Of a DNA stretch of 64,000 bases, positions 8,586 to 17,747 are shown piece after piece. Each line of letters starts with the position of its first letter. The stretch's first letter is position 1. Source of the DNA: Massilia yuzhufengensis (lineage in GTDB: Bacteria; Pseudomonadota; Gammaproteobacteria; Burkholderiales; Burkholderiaceae_D); assembly GCF_900112225.1 (NCBI RefSeq), contig NZ_FOLD01000017.1, positions 51,050-115,049 on the forward strand, given 5' to 3'. Made by a program: the position numbers and the translations under genes. The notes under the pieces were generated by a model, which saw only the letters and a list, made by a program, of their open reading frames with translations, searched no databases and was not told where the DNA came from.

Positions 8586-8961
8586 GATGCTTCCCCAAAA
8601 GAAACGCGTCGGCAAACTTGCGAGACGCCTCGTTCCTGGTCGAATGGATCAGCTGGGTGATCTCGATCAGGTGCCGCGAATAGGCCTGGGACAGCGCATC
8701 GAGCAGGTCGGCCAGGTCGGGATTGACCGGCCGATAGCGATAAACGTCGCCGGCCCGTGCGATCACGCCCGACGCATCGAGCTGCTGGAGCAGGGCGGCC
8801 GCCTCTTTTTCCCCGAGGTAGAGGCGGCGTGCGACCTGGCCGGCGTTCCAGCTCGCTTCCGGCGCGAGCCGCATCAGCAGCAGTGCCTCCAGATAGGGAA
8901 CGGAGGGTATGGCGAAGAGGATGAATCGACGCACGTCGTCAGGAATCGCACTGGCCCTCAT
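8581..8961 (-). CDS. Small winged-helix-like protein of unknown function
   Basis: A 126-residue soluble protein. The middle part reads as a winged helix: a first helix after IPSVPYLEALLLM, then SWNAGQVARRLYLGEKEAAALLQQL as a helix-turn-helix and GVIARAGDVYRYRP as the wing. A C-terminal helix (LLDALSQAYSRHLIEITQLI) may dimerise. No named family is recognised with certainty. The minus-strand promoter at 9061-9089 that would drive it carries an ATTTG-CA-CAAAT palindrome in its spacer, so self-regulation is possible. If so, this protein is a candidate for the factor that also binds upstream of ggpPS. That is inference. Confidence 0.6.
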   Translation of the reverse strand: MRASAIPDDVRRFILFAIPSVPYLEALLLMRLAPEASWNAGQVARRLYLGEKEAAALLQQLDASGVIARAGDVYRYRPVNPDLADLLDALSQAYSRHLIEITQLIHSTRNEASRKFADAFLLGKHR

Positions 8962-9060
8962 GGCAAACCGCCTGGATTGGCGCGCTTGCGATGGTTGAAA
9001 GCAATCACTTTACCCTGAGGAAATTTCAATGGCGCAGGCGCGATAGAGTCATATCCGGGC

Positions 9061-9089
9061 ATTATACATTTGCACAAATGCGTTGTCAT
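9061..9089 (-). promoter_or_regulatory. Minus-strand sigma70-type promoter with operator in its spacer
   Basis: On the minus strand ATGACA (plus 9084-9089) and TATAAT (plus 9061-9066) are 17 bases apart. The spacer is filled by CATTTG-CA-CAAATG (9067-9080), the third and most symmetric copy of the palindrome. It points to the winged-helix gene starting at 8961. The site also lies upstream of the plus-strand DUF2254 gene. Confidence 0.5.
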
Positions 9090-9233
9090 GGACATGCCGC
9101 GTCCCGCCGCATCGCCGCCCCAGTGTATCCTGCCGCACCGACTCGTCGCCACACTCGCGCCAGAGTGGGGCCAAGCCACCCGCGCGTTCACGCTCGCCGA
9201 GCGGCGCCCGCCTACCCGAACAACAGGACCGCC

Positions 9234-10487
9234 ATGCCAGCGCACTTCCACTTCCTGCTCAACCGCCTGCGCGAGCGCCTTTGGGTCAAGCCGCTGATCG
9301 CGTGCGTGCTGTCGCTGACCGGAGTGGCGCTGGCGCATATTGCCGACAGCATCCCGGTGGACTGGCCGGTGCCGGAGATCGCACAGGGTTCCGTGATCGA
9401 CCTGCTGAAGATCATCGCCGCCAGCATGCTCGGGGTCGCCACCTTTGCGGTCGCCTCGATGGTCGCGGCGTATGCGTCGGCCGGCCAGTCGGCGACCGCA
9501 CGCGCCTTCCCGCTGGTGGTCGCGGACGATGTGTCCCAGAACGCGCTGTCGATCTTCGTCGGCGCCTTCATCTTTGCCATCGTTGCATTGAGCGCCGCGA
9601 CCAACGACTATTTCGGCAAGGCCGGCCGGTTTACCCTGTTCATCCTGACCCTGTCGACCCTGGTGGCCGTGGTGCTGGTATTCGTGCGCTGGGTCGACAG
9701 CATCGCCCGTCTCGGTCGCCTGGGCGCGGTGGTGGCCAAGGTCGAGCAGGCTACCGCCGCCGCCCTGGGCCGGCGCAGGCTGCGCCCGTACCTGGGTGGA
9801 CTTGCGGCCAGCGGACCGCCATGCGGCCTGGCTTTCTATAGCGAAACCAGCGGTTACCTGCAGCGCATCGACATGGACGCACTCCAGCACATCGCAGACA
9901 AGCACAAGGTCCGCATTGTCCTGGCCGGGCTGCCCGGTACCATGATCGTCCCGTCGCGGCCGTTGGGCTACCTGCTGCCTGATTCGATCGACAGCGGCCC
10001 GGTCGCGCCCAGGGACCTGCGCAAGGCCTTCATCGTCGGGCCGCTGCGCCAGTTCGACGACGACCCGCGTTTCGGCCTGGTGGTGCTGTCCGAAATCGCC
10101 TGCCGCGCGTTGTCTCCCGGGATCAACGATCCCGGCACCGCGATTGGCGTACTGGGCTCGCTGCACCGCCTGTTCGACAGCCTCGCTACGCCGGTCGAGG
10201 CGAAGGCTGCGGAGCATGGCCGGATCGAGGCGCCGCAGATGGCACTGGCGGACATGTTCGACGACGTCTTTCCAGCCATTGGCCGCGACGGCGCCAGCCA
10301 GGTCGAGGTGGCGATGCGCATCCAGCTCGTGCTCGGTGAGCTGGGGCGCAGCCATGACCCGCACATGCGCAATGTCGCCAGGCTGCATGCCGCCATGGCG
10401 CTCGGCAGGGCCGAGCTGGCGCTCGTGTTCCCGCCCGACCTGGCGCTGTTGCGGCGACGCCATGCCGACTACTGGGCGGCGGGGTGA
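9234..10487 (+). CDS. DUF2254 family membrane protein
   Basis: A 417-residue protein. Four hydrophobic segments occupy about the first 145 residues (near 20-40, 65-90, 105-125 and 130-150), followed by a soluble domain of about 270 residues. Conserved-looking pieces of DUF2254 are TARAFPLVVADDVSQNALSIF, FYSETSGYLQRID and the strongly conserved ALSPGINDPGTAIGVL. The family has no established function. The ATG at 9234 was chosen because membrane segment 1 begins soon after it and an AGGA lies upstream; the frame could extend to 8991 but that part is Arg/Pro-rich and unlike protein. It is followed by an unrelated secreted protein after about 100 bases. Confidence 0.75.
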   Translation: MPAHFHFLLNRLRERLWVKPLIACVLSLTGVALAHIADSIPVDWPVPEIAQGSVIDLLKIIAASMLGVATFAVASMVAAYASAGQSATARAFPLVVADDVSQNALSIFVGAFIFAIVALSAATNDYFGKAGRFTLFILTLSTLVAVVLVFVRWVDSIARLGRLGAVVAKVEQATAAALGRRRLRPYLGGLAASGPPCGLAFYSETSGYLQRIDMDALQHIADKHKVRIVLAGLPGTMIVPSRPLGYLLPDSIDSGPVAPRDLRKAFIVGPLRQFDDDPRFGLVVLSEIACRALSPGINDPGTAIGVLGSLHRLFDSLATPVEAKAAEHGRIEAPQMALADMFDDVFPAIGRDGASQVEVAMRIQLVLGELGRSHDPHMRNVARLHAAMALGRAELALVFPPDLALLRRRHADYWAAG

Positions 10488-10583
10488 GCGGGCGGCGCAC
10501 CGGGTTTTCATTGCCGGGAAATCCATCCTCCACGATAATCAAGCGCTGTTGGCGGCAGCAGCCGGGCCGCTCCTTCCGATCCC

Positions 10584-11831
10584 ATGAAAGAACCGATGCC
10601 TCACTTCTCCCAGATTGCGCTCGCCCTGGCCGTTGCGTTCACCGCCACCACCGCCGTCCATGCGGCTGCTCCCGTCGCGGCCTCGAAGCCTGCCGGGATC
10701 GGCGTGGCCTCGTTCAACCTGGCCTGGGCCGGTACCCAGCAGGATTTCGATCGCCATGCCGCAGTGTGCAAGGCGGTGGAGTGGTGCGACACGCGGCCCC
10801 GGCGCCAGCCGGGGCAGGCGTTCGCCAGCGACGAGGCCAACCGCGTGGCGCGCCAGTGCGCAGCCGATACCGAACGCCTGGCCGGCGGTCCGGCCCAGGC
10901 GTCCATGATGGTGCCGTGTAACGCCTACCAGGGCCGCGGCCCGGCGGTCGCGCTGACCGGCGCCGACTATGCGGCCAAGCTGGCCGGCCTGCAGGCCACG
11001 GTCGGCAAGCTGATCGAGGAGCAGGGGGTGCGCGTGATCGCCTTCCAGGAAGTGCGCTCGGCCGACGTGATCAAGCAGGTGCTCGGGCGCCATGCCGAAC
11101 GCTTCAGCGTGTGCGACGCGCCGCACGAGGGCTTCCAGACCGTGGCCTTCGCCTGGGACCGCAGCCTGGGCCAGCAGCCCGGGCGCTGCAGCGTGGAGAC
11201 CGGGCTGGGCATCGTCGACAATCCCTCGGACCCGCAGGCGCGCAAGCTGCGCCCTGGTCTCGCGCTCGAGCTGCAAGTGGCGGGGCGTCCCATCAGCTTC
11301 CTGAACGTGCACCTGAAATCCGGCTGCGCCAACATCGTGCCGACCCCGACTTACCAGGCGCGGCTGCTGGACGATCCGGCTGCTCCCTGCAAGGTGCTGA
11401 ACCGCCAGGTCGCGCCGCTCGAGCGCTGGCTCGACAGCGTGGCCCAGCGCAGCCCGGATTTCGTGCTGCTGGGCGACTTCAACCGCCGCATCGACGAAGA
11501 AGCGGCAGCAAGCATCCGCCCGGAACAGGTGCGCGTCAACGGCAGCGACCCGAAGGGCGTGCCGCCCCAGGAAGCCGACGGCAAAGTGGCGACCCGCTAC
11601 CTGTGGCAGGAGCTCAGCGACGGCGCCAGGACCCTGCAACAGGTGCCGCTGACGGCGGTCGACCCGGGCTGCCGCGGTTTCTCGGGCCTCGACCATATCG
11701 TGCTCAGCGGCGCGCTGGCGGCGCGCCAACCCGCCGGCCTGGGCTCGCGCAAGACGGCGGTGGTGCAGGCGCCGGGCCAGCGCATCGAGACCAGCGACCA
11801 TTGCCCGCGCAGCGTCACGCTGGCGTTCTGA
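10584..11831 (+). CDS. Exported endonuclease/exonuclease/phosphatase family protein
   Basis: A 415-residue protein with an N-terminal signal peptide (hydrophobic core about residues 8-25, cleavage after VHAAA likely). The EEP fold is seen in order: ASFNLAWA, AFQEVRSADV with the metal-binding Glu, FLNVHLKSGC, LLGDFNRR with Asp and Asn of the active site, FSGLDHIVLS and a final TSDHCP with the catalytic Asp-His. All key residues are therefore present. Members of this fold cut nucleic acid, phosphoinositides or sphingomyelin; the periplasmic or extracellular location suggests a nuclease or phosphodiesterase, but the substrate cannot be read from sequence. Several Cys residues may form disulfides. 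It converges with galT, whose stop lies 8 bases away. Confidence 0.78.
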   Translation: MKEPMPHFSQIALALAVAFTATTAVHAAAPVAASKPAGIGVASFNLAWAGTQQDFDRHAAVCKAVEWCDTRPRRQPGQAFASDEANRVARQCAADTERLAGGPAQASMMVPCNAYQGRGPAVALTGADYAAKLAGLQATVGKLIEEQGVRVIAFQEVRSADVIKQVLGRHAERFSVCDAPHEGFQTVAFAWDRSLGQQPGRCSVETGLGIVDNPSDPQARKLRPGLALELQVAGRPISFLNVHLKSGCANIVPTPTYQARLLDDPAAPCKVLNRQVAPLERWLDSVAQRSPDFVLLGDFNRRIDEEAAASIRPEQVRVNGSDPKGVPPQEADGKVATRYLWQELSDGARTLQQVPLTAVDPGCRGFSGLDHIVLSGALAARQPAGLGSRKTAVVQAPGQRIETSDHCPRSVTLAF

Positions 11832-11838
11832 GGGGTAC

Positions 11839-12894
11839 TTAGTCCAGGTAATGCACTTCCGGCACGGCCCGCAACTGGGCCGCTGCCTGCTCCGGCGTCA
11901 GGTCGCGCTGGGTCTCGGCCAGCATCTCGAAGCCGACCATGAACTTGCGCACCGAGGCCGAGCGCAGCAAGGGGGGATAGAAATGGGCGTGCAGCTGCCA
12001 CGGCGCCGAATCTTCCCCTGAGTCGTTCGCCGCGCCGCCGACGTCGTAGGGCGCGCCATGCCAGCCCATCGAGTACGGGAAGGACGCCTGGAACAGGTTG
12101 TCATAGCGGATCGTCAGGCGCTGCAGCGCCAGCGCCAGGTCGGCGCGCTGGGGCTGGGTCAGGTCTTCCAGGCGCCGCACCGGGAAGCGCGGCAGCAGCA
12201 GGGTCTCGAACGGCCAGCTGGCCCAGTAGGGCACCACCGCCAGCCAATACTCGGTACTCACCACCACCCGTTCGCCGTCGGCGGCTTCGCGCTCGGCGTA
12301 GTCGAGCAGGAGCGGCTTGCCGTGTTCGGCGAAGTAGCCGCGCTGCTGGCTGTCTTCTTTGGCGGGCAAGTCGGGCAGGAAGCTGGTGGCCCAGATCTGG
12401 CCGTGCGGGTGCGGGTTGGAGCAGCCCATCACCGCGCCCTTGTTCTCGAACACCTGGACCCAGCGGTGGGTCTGGCCGAGTTCGGCCGACTGATCGCACC
12501 AGGTATCGATCACGCCCTCGATGGCCGGCAGGGCTAGCCGCGGCAGCGACTTGCTGTGGTCGGGCGAGAAGCAGATCACGCGGCTGGTGCCGCGCACGCT
12601 CATGCTCTGGAACAGCGGGTCGGCGCCGGGCGGGGCCTCGGGGGTGTCGGCCATCAGGGCGGCAAAATCATTCGTGAAGACAAACGTGCCCGTGTAGTCG
12701 GGATTTTTTTCGCCGTTCACGCGCGTGTTGCCCGCGCACAGGTAGCAATCGGGATCGTGCGCCGGCTTGGCTTCGCGGTCGACGGCTTCCTGCTGGCCCT
12801 GCCATGGACGCTTGGCGCGGTGGGGCGATACCAGGACCCATCGGCCCATCAGCGGGTTGTAGCGGCGGTGCGGGTGGTCGGAAGGATCAAACAT
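11839..12894 (-). CDS. galT: Galactose-1-phosphate uridylyltransferase
   Basis: A 351-residue GalT of the HIT superfamily. It exchanges UMP between UDP-glucose and galactose-1-phosphate in the Leloir pathway. The N-terminus [20 protein letters not shown] is typical, CYLC near residue 50 supplies zinc-binding Cys, and [13 protein letters not shown] contains the His-Pro-His active site with the uridylylated His. A C-terminal [10 protein letters not shown] is also typical. The ATG at 12894 was chosen because GAGG lies 6 bases ahead of it; a start at 12918 would add 8 residues without a ribosome site. No galK or galE is next to it. Confidence 0.9.
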   Translation of the reverse strand: MFDPSDHPHRRYNPLMGRWVLVSPHRAKRPWQGQQEAVDREAKPAHDPDCYLCAGNTRVNGEKNPDYTGTFVFTNDFAALMADTPEAPPGADPLFQSMSVRGTSRVICFSPDHSKSLPRLALPAIEGVIDTWCDQSAELGQTHRWVQVFENKGAVMGCSNPHPHGQIWATSFLPDLPAKEDSQQRGYFAEHGKPLLLDYAEREAADGERVVVSTEYWLAVVPYWASWPFETLLLPRFPVRRLEDLTQPQRADLALALQRLTIRYDNLFQASFPYSMGWHGAPYDVGGAANDSGEDSAPWQLHAHFYPPLLRSASVRKFMVGFEMLAETQRDLTPEQAAAQLRAVPEVHYLD

Positions 12895-13215
12895 GGGGGG
12901 CCTCGTTCGGTTCGACATGGGCGAAGTCTAATCGGTTTCTCTTTTCGGCAATGCCTGCTTGGCAAAGTGATCACGTTTCTGAGCGCGGCAGGGTTCGCCA
13001 CCGGCTCCTGCCTTCCCCCCCTGAAAAATAAGAAAGTGTCGTTTTTTGCAGAACATAAACTTTTTATTATCCAAAGTGGCAGGACCAATTTATAATTTGG
13101 TCGTATCAATTCCCGCAAAGCCTCCAGCAAGAGAGGGGAATGGACGCTCAGGTTGGCCTGACCAGTCAGCAAGGTGGTCATGTCAGTTCTTGATAAAACA
13201 ATAAAGGAGACACGC
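12895..13215. other. Regulatory region between galT and the TonB receptor gene
   Basis: Divergent promoter region without a credible gene. The first part is GC-rich, and from 13020 to 13105 it becomes A/T-rich, with a TATAAT box inside a palindrome (next entry). A stretch of about 110 bases separates that box from the TonB receptor start codon. Confidence 0.6.
13083..13102. promoter_or_regulatory. -10 box inside a 20-bp palindrome, TonB receptor promoter
   Basis: GACCAA (13083-13088) and TTGGTC (13097-13102) are inverted repeats; the whole 20 bp is self-complementary except for one mismatched pair. A perfect TATAAT (13091-13096) sits in its centre, so a bound repressor would block the promoter. 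No strong -35 is seen at the right distance, so an activator may also be needed. Confidence 0.5.
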
Positions 13216-16134
13216 ATGAACCCGTATTTTGTCCGTCATCCACGCCGCGCCCAGCTCGCCGTTGCAGTCAGCCTGGCAGTGGTGCAGCTGGCCGCAGTGG
13301 CGCAGGCGCAGAACGCCGCCGCGCCAGCCGACGTGCCGGTCGCCCAAGCCGTGGTTGTCACCGGCTCGCTGATCCGCCGCGTCGCCGACGAGGGCACCAC
13401 CCCGGTCGTCACGGTCAAGGCGGCCGACCTGGAAGCGCGCGGCCACACCGAGCTGAAGGACTTCGTGCTGGAGCAGCCGCAGTCGCTTTCGCTCGGCACC
13501 AATACCGGCGCCGCCGGCCCCGTGACCAACCTGCGCGGCCTGGGCCCGATGCGCACCCTGTCCCTGCTCAACGGTCGCCGCCTGGCCAACGAGCCGCTGC
13601 AGGACCAGTACATCTCGGTCAACGTGATCCCGCGCATGGCGCTGGACCGCGTCGAGACCCTGAACGGCGGCGGCGCCTCGATCTACGGCGCCGACGCCAT
13701 CGGCGGCGTGCAGAACTACTGGACCAAGCGTGGCTACACGGGCACCTCGATCAAGGCCGAATACGCGCGCCCTGAAACGAGCGGCGGCGGCACCACCAAG
13801 AGCATCGGTGCCATTACCGGCTGGGGCAGGCTGAACGAAGACGGCTGGAACGCCTACATCGCGGTCGACCACCAGAAGAAGGATGCGCTGTTCCAGGGCG
13901 ACCGCCCGGACCAGCACGACCCGGCCATCCTGCGCTCGCTCGGCCTGGGCATCACGCCCGACGCCCGCAACCCGAACCCGCTGGCCAACTTCGGCTTCGC
14001 GCGTAACGCCAACTCGAACTTCAACCCGGCCTTCGCCACCGGCTGCGCTTCGCCGTACTCGCTGCCGACGCTGGGCAACGCCAGCCTGAACACGCCGCCG
14101 ACCTACGCGCCGGGCTGCGCCCGCAACCCGCTGTACTGGACCGCGATTACCGACGGCAGCGAGATCACCACCGTCGCCGGCCGCGCCAGCTGGAACATCG
14201 CGGGCGGGCACAAGATCGACCTCGACCTGCTGCACTCCGAGTTCACGGTGCAGAAGTTCCGCGGCATGCAGGTGCCAGGCGCGAACCAGCCGTTCACCAC
14301 CTATTCGCTGGCCTCGACCAGCAAGTTCTACCCGGGTAAAGGCATCACCCCGCTGCCGCAGGTGGTGGGCAGCAATACCGGCGCCAACACCCCGACCGCG
14401 TTCATCGACCCGACCCGCACCCCGGGCACGGCCAGCGCGCTGAACATGAACAACCGCACCATCTACTTCCAGTGGGGCCCGGGCGAACTGGGACCGGCCT
14501 ACCGCAACGACGAGCAGAGCAACGACCGCCTGGTGCTGTCGGCCGAAGGCGACGTGGCGGGCTGGGATTACCGCGCCGGCCTGAACTACGGCGTGTCCAA
14601 GCGCGACACCCGCGTCGGCGAAGGCTACATCCTGTACTCGAAGGCGCAGGAAGGCTTCGACAAGGGCATCCTGAACCCGTTCGGCCCGCAGGACCAGGCC
14701 GGCATCGACTACCTGCGCAGCATCCAGGCCGAAGACTATACCTACCGCCTGAACAAGGCCTTCAACAAGAGCGTCGACCTGACCGTCACCCGCCCGGTAT
14801 GGGAACTGGGCGGCGGCGACATGGTGCTGGCGGTGTCGGGCGAACTGCGCGAAGACTCGGCGCGCACCTTCAACGCGCCGCTCGACTACGTGCTGAAAAA
14901 GGCCGACGGCAGCTACAACATCGACGCCTCCGGCAACGTGGTGCAGTCCGACCTGGTGGGCGAGCTGCCGCAGGGCGTGGCCAAGAAACTCAAGCGCAAG
15001 ATCACCTCGCTGGTGATGGAGCTCGACGCGCCGATCACCAAGACTTTCCTGGTCAACGGCTCGGTACGCGCCGACCGCTACGACGACCTGAAACAGACCA
15101 CCGTGAACCCGGCGCTGGCGGCGCGCTGGCAGCCGATGCAGCAGCTGCTGGTGCGCGGCTCGGTGTCGAGCGGCTTCCGCGCGCCGTCGATCATGGACAT
15201 CCAGAACCCGACGCCGGAAGTGCGCACCCAGGTCATGGATGACCCGGTCCTGTGCCGCAGCAGCCAGCCACTGGTGGCCGGCACCGGCACCCCGTCCGCC
15301 GGCTTCACCGCCGACCAGGTCTGCAACGTGCTGACCTCGTACTGGACCAAGTCGCCCAACAATACCTTCCTGAAACCGGAGAAGTCGCGCGGCTTCAACT
15401 TCGGCTTTGGCCTGGAGCCGATGAAGGACTTGTCGATCACGGTCGACTACTGGGGCTTGAAACTGAAGGACGTGCTGGGCGCGGTGTCGATCGCCGAGAT
15501 CCAGCAGAACCCCGCCAAGTACGACAGCTTCATCCTGCGCCGCGCAGACGGCACCATCGACCACATCGTGGCAAGCCAGGCCAACCGTGGCCAGACCCGC
15601 ATCCGCGGCGCCGACATCTCGGGCAGCTACCGCTTCCCGAAAACCAGCTTCGGCACCTTCGACGCGAAACTGGATGCGACCTGGTACCACCGCTACGAGT
15701 TCCAGAGCGAGCGCGGTGGCCCGTGGATGAGCAACGTCGGCATCATCACCAACGACGGCCGCTACGGCAGCGCCGGCCCGAACGCCGGCCTGGCCGGTGC
15801 ACCGCAGGTCAATCCGCGCTGGAAGTACACCGCCGCGCTGACCTACAGCACCGGCGACTGGAAGGGCACCCTGTCGCAGCGCTATAACACCGGGCTCACC
15901 GACCTGACCCCGCGCGCCGGATCGACCCTGACCAAGGTCGAGTCGTACAGCCAGTTCAACGTGAACGTGCGCTACACGGGCATCAAGAACACCACCGTGT
16001 CGCTCGGCGTGAACAACATCACCGAGGAATGGCCACCGCTGACCGCCAACACCATCTACGGTGGCGGCTACCTGACCAGCCTCGCGGACATGATGGGCCG
16101 GGTCTACCGGGTGTCGGTCGAGTACAAGTTCTAA
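13216..16134 (+). CDS. TonB-dependent receptor
   Basis: A 972-residue outer-membrane receptor. A signal peptide ends near AVAQAQNAA (about residue 34). The plug domain is clear: VVVTGSLIRRVADEG (a TonB-box-like region), then LRGLGPMRTLSLLNGRRLAN and VETLNGGGASIYGADAIGGV. The rest is a beta barrel ending in YRVSVEYKF with the terminal Phe needed for outer-membrane assembly. RGSVSSGFRAPSIMDI is a typical barrel motif. No STN signalling domain precedes the plug. The ATG at 13216 follows AAAGGAGA. No sigma/anti-sigma pair or transporter lies nearby, so the ligand (siderophore, sugar oligomer or other) is undetermined. A strong terminator follows. Confidence 0.88.
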   Translation: MNPYFVRHPRRAQLAVAVSLAVVQLAAVAQAQNAAAPADVPVAQAVVVTGSLIRRVADEGTTPVVTVKAADLEARGHTELKDFVLEQPQSLSLGTNTGAAGPVTNLRGLGPMRTLSLLNGRRLANEPLQDQYISVNVIPRMALDRVETLNGGGASIYGADAIGGVQNYWTKRGYTGTSIKAEYARPETSGGGTTKSIGAITGWGRLNEDGWNAYIAVDHQKKDALFQGDRPDQHDPAILRSLGLGITPDARNPNPLANFGFARNANSNFNPAFATGCASPYSLPTLGNASLNTPPTYAPGCARNPLYWTAITDGSEITTVAGRASWNIAGGHKIDLDLLHSEFTVQKFRGMQVPGANQPFTTYSLASTSKFYPGKGITPLPQVVGSNTGANTPTAFIDPTRTPGTASALNMNNRTIYFQWGPGELGPAYRNDEQSNDRLVLSAEGDVAGWDYRAGLNYGVSKRDTRVGEGYILYSKAQEGFDKGILNPFGPQDQAGIDYLRSIQAEDYTYRLNKAFNKSVDLTVTRPVWELGGGDMVLAVSGELREDSARTFNAPLDYVLKKADGSYNIDASGNVVQSDLVGELPQGVAKKLKRKITSLVMELDAPITKTFLVNGSVRADRYDDLKQTTVNPALAARWQPMQQLLVRGSVSSGFRAPSIMDIQNPTPEVRTQVMDDPVLCRSSQPLVAGTGTPSAGFTADQVCNVLTSYWTKSPNNTFLKPEKSRGFNFGFGLEPMKDLSITVDYWGLKLKDVLGAVSIAEIQQNPAKYDSFILRRADGTIDHIVASQANRGQTRIRGADISGSYRFPKTSFGTFDAKLDATWYHRYEFQSERGGPWMSNVGIITNDGRYGSAGPNAGLAGAPQVNPRWKYTAALTYSTGDWKGTLSQRYNTGLTDLTPRAGSTLTKVESYSQFNVNVRYTGIKNTTVSLGVNNITEEWPPLTANTIYGGGYLTSLADMMGRVYRVSVEYKF

Positions 16135-16158
16135 GCTCGGGCACGACACCTGGCAAGG

Positions 16159-16196
16159 GCGCAGGCGGGGCATCGGCTCCCCCTGCGCATTTTTTT
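16159..16196 (+). terminator. Rho-independent terminator of the TonB receptor gene
   Basis: GCGCAGGCGGGG (16159-16170) pairs with CCCCCTGCGC (16179-16188) and is followed by ATTTTTTT. The IS1595-like end begins directly after the T-run, so the insertion spared the terminator. Confidence 0.8.
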
Positions 16197-17075
16197 GGCG
16201 CTGTCACCATTAACTGTTGGGTGAACTGAACTGTCGAGCCAGTCCGCTGTCTGACCTTCGTTCCAACGACAGGAGATGCGGGGATGCGCACGGCTGGCTT
16301 CCAGGCATGGCTACGGCAAGTGGCGCACCTCACCCGGCGCCAGCGCGATCAATTGTTTGCAGCGCTGCGTCCGGCAGTGGACCTGGACCGGGCCTGCGCA
16401 ACCATCGAACAGGCCCGCCCCGATCCCGCGTGCCCCACATGCGGCGGCTGCCGCACCCACCGCCACGGCGTGCAGCGCGGCTTGCAGCGCTACCGCTGCT
16501 GCGCCTGCGGGCGCACTTTCAATGCCCGCACCGGCACCCCGCTGGCGCGGCTACGCTACCGCGAACGCTGGCTGCCCGGACTGGGCGGCATGCTCGAGGG
16601 TAAATCCGTGCGCGCCACGGCCGACGCGCTGGGCGTGCACCGCAACACCGCGTTCCGCTGGCGCCACCGCTTCCTGCACCTGGCCAAGCACGACCGGCCG
16701 GCCTCCCTCACCGGCATCGCCGAGGCCGATGAACTGTACGTGCTCGAATCGCAAAAGGGATCCAAGAGGCTCGACCGGCCTCCCCGCACGCGTGGCGGGG
16801 TGGCGCGCCGGCGCGGCATCGACGGCGACCACGTCTGCGTACTGGTGGCGCGCGACCGCAGCGGGGCCACCTTTGATTTCGTTACAGGCCGCGCCGCAGT
16901 CACTTGCGCCCAGCTGCAGCAACACCTGCTGCCCGTGCTTGACCCGGATGTACTGCTGGTCACAGACGGACACGCCGCTTACCAGTCCTTCGCGCGCAAA
17001 ACGGGCATCTCGCACGAAGCCCTCAACCTGCGCAAGGGCGAGCGCACCCCGGGGCGCCCTGCACGTGCAGAAATG
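16197..17075 (+). mobile_element. IS1595-like insertion sequence, right end lost
   Basis: The left end GGCGCTGTCACC at 16197 and an inner GAACTGTCGAG recur at 63897 and after, where a second element begins, which defines this as the IS terminus. The transposase lies 87 bases inside. No inverted copy of the terminus is found downstream, and transposase homology stops near 17075. The element is therefore truncated at its right end and immobile. Confidence 0.65.
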
Positions 17076-17171
17076 AAATGGACGCCTCCCGCCGATGAAA
17101 TGCTGGAGCGAAATTGGCGAGTGAAGATGAAAGGTGGATCCTCACGCGCCCACGGCATCAAAGTGCCCTAA
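16284..17171 (+). pseudogene. IS1595-family transposase, frameshifted and truncated
   Basis: The N-terminal zinc ribbon (CPTCGG, then YRCCACGRTFNARTGTPLARL), a helix-turn-helix (SVRATADALGVHRNTAFRWR) and the DDE part with IAEADELYVL and VLLVTDGHAAYQSF are typical of the ISXO2-like/IS1595 group. After HEALNLRKGER the expected sequence continues in another frame as RGALHVQ and then stops at once. The third acidic residue and the C-terminal region are missing. The residues from about 17050 to 17171 in the open frame are therefore not transposase. No activity is expected. Confidence 0.75.
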
Positions 17172-17286
17172 AGTGAAAGTGCAGAACTGTCAGGGCAAGC
17201 TGGCGCGCGGCCTTCCTGGGCGATTTCGCTGCGCGCTTGCGCAGGGCCCGGGCGCCGGCCCCGCCGCACGCGCCCTTGGCGCCGCG

Positions 17287-17655
17287 CTAGCGGGATAGCC
17301 GGGCGGACTGCGCGCCGGCACGCGCCGCGCCGTGTTCGCCGTCTGGCGGGCAGCGGTGGCCCTCGACTTGCGCTACGCCGGCCTGGCCAAACATGGCGCG
17401 CAGCTCCTTCATCGGCAACCCGAATTCTTCGTGGATGCGCAGCACCAGCGCGGCCCCGAAGTCAAGTTTGCCCGAGCGAATCTTGCTTAGCATGGGTGCG
17501 TGGACGCCGAGCGCGCGCGCCAGTTGCCCGTCGGTGCGCAGCTGGTATCGCCCGCGCAGGTGGTCCAGCACATGCGCCGGGTCGGCGCAGGCGAAGCGGT
17601 ATTCCACGGGACGGCCTGGCCTGGCGTTCGAACGGCGGGTTGATGCGTTATGCAT
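17287..17655 (-). CDS. Small Cro/C1-like helix-turn-helix protein
   Basis: A 122-residue protein. Residues about 28-80 hold a lambda-repressor-like helix-turn-helix: LRTDGQLARALGVHAPMLSK followed by IRSGKLDFGAALVLRIHEEF and GLPMKELRAM. The basic N-terminus (STRRSNARPGRP) and the low-complexity C-terminus (Ala/Gly/Arg-rich) look unstructured. It probably binds DNA; the target is unknown. It lies between a decayed IS and the Aer-like receptor gene, with about 90 bases to the latter, on the same strand and downstream of it. Confidence 0.6.
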   Translation of the reverse strand: MHNASTRRSNARPGRPVEYRFACADPAHVLDHLRGRYQLRTDGQLARALGVHAPMLSKIRSGKLDFGAALVLRIHEEFGLPMKELRAMFGQAGVAQVEGHRCPPDGEHGAARAGAQSARLSR

Positions 17656-17747
17656 GTTATCGGTAGGTCGATGGATGAATGAACAGGCGCGCGCGAAATC
17701 CTTCCATCCCGCGGCGCCATGGTGTCACGGCCGGTGGCGCGCGCCGC

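Noticed and set aside
8991..9233. Long N-terminal extension of the DUF2254 protein
   Set aside because: The extension is Arg/Pro-rich and spans the operator and minus-strand promoter; the ATG at 9234 fits the first membrane helix.
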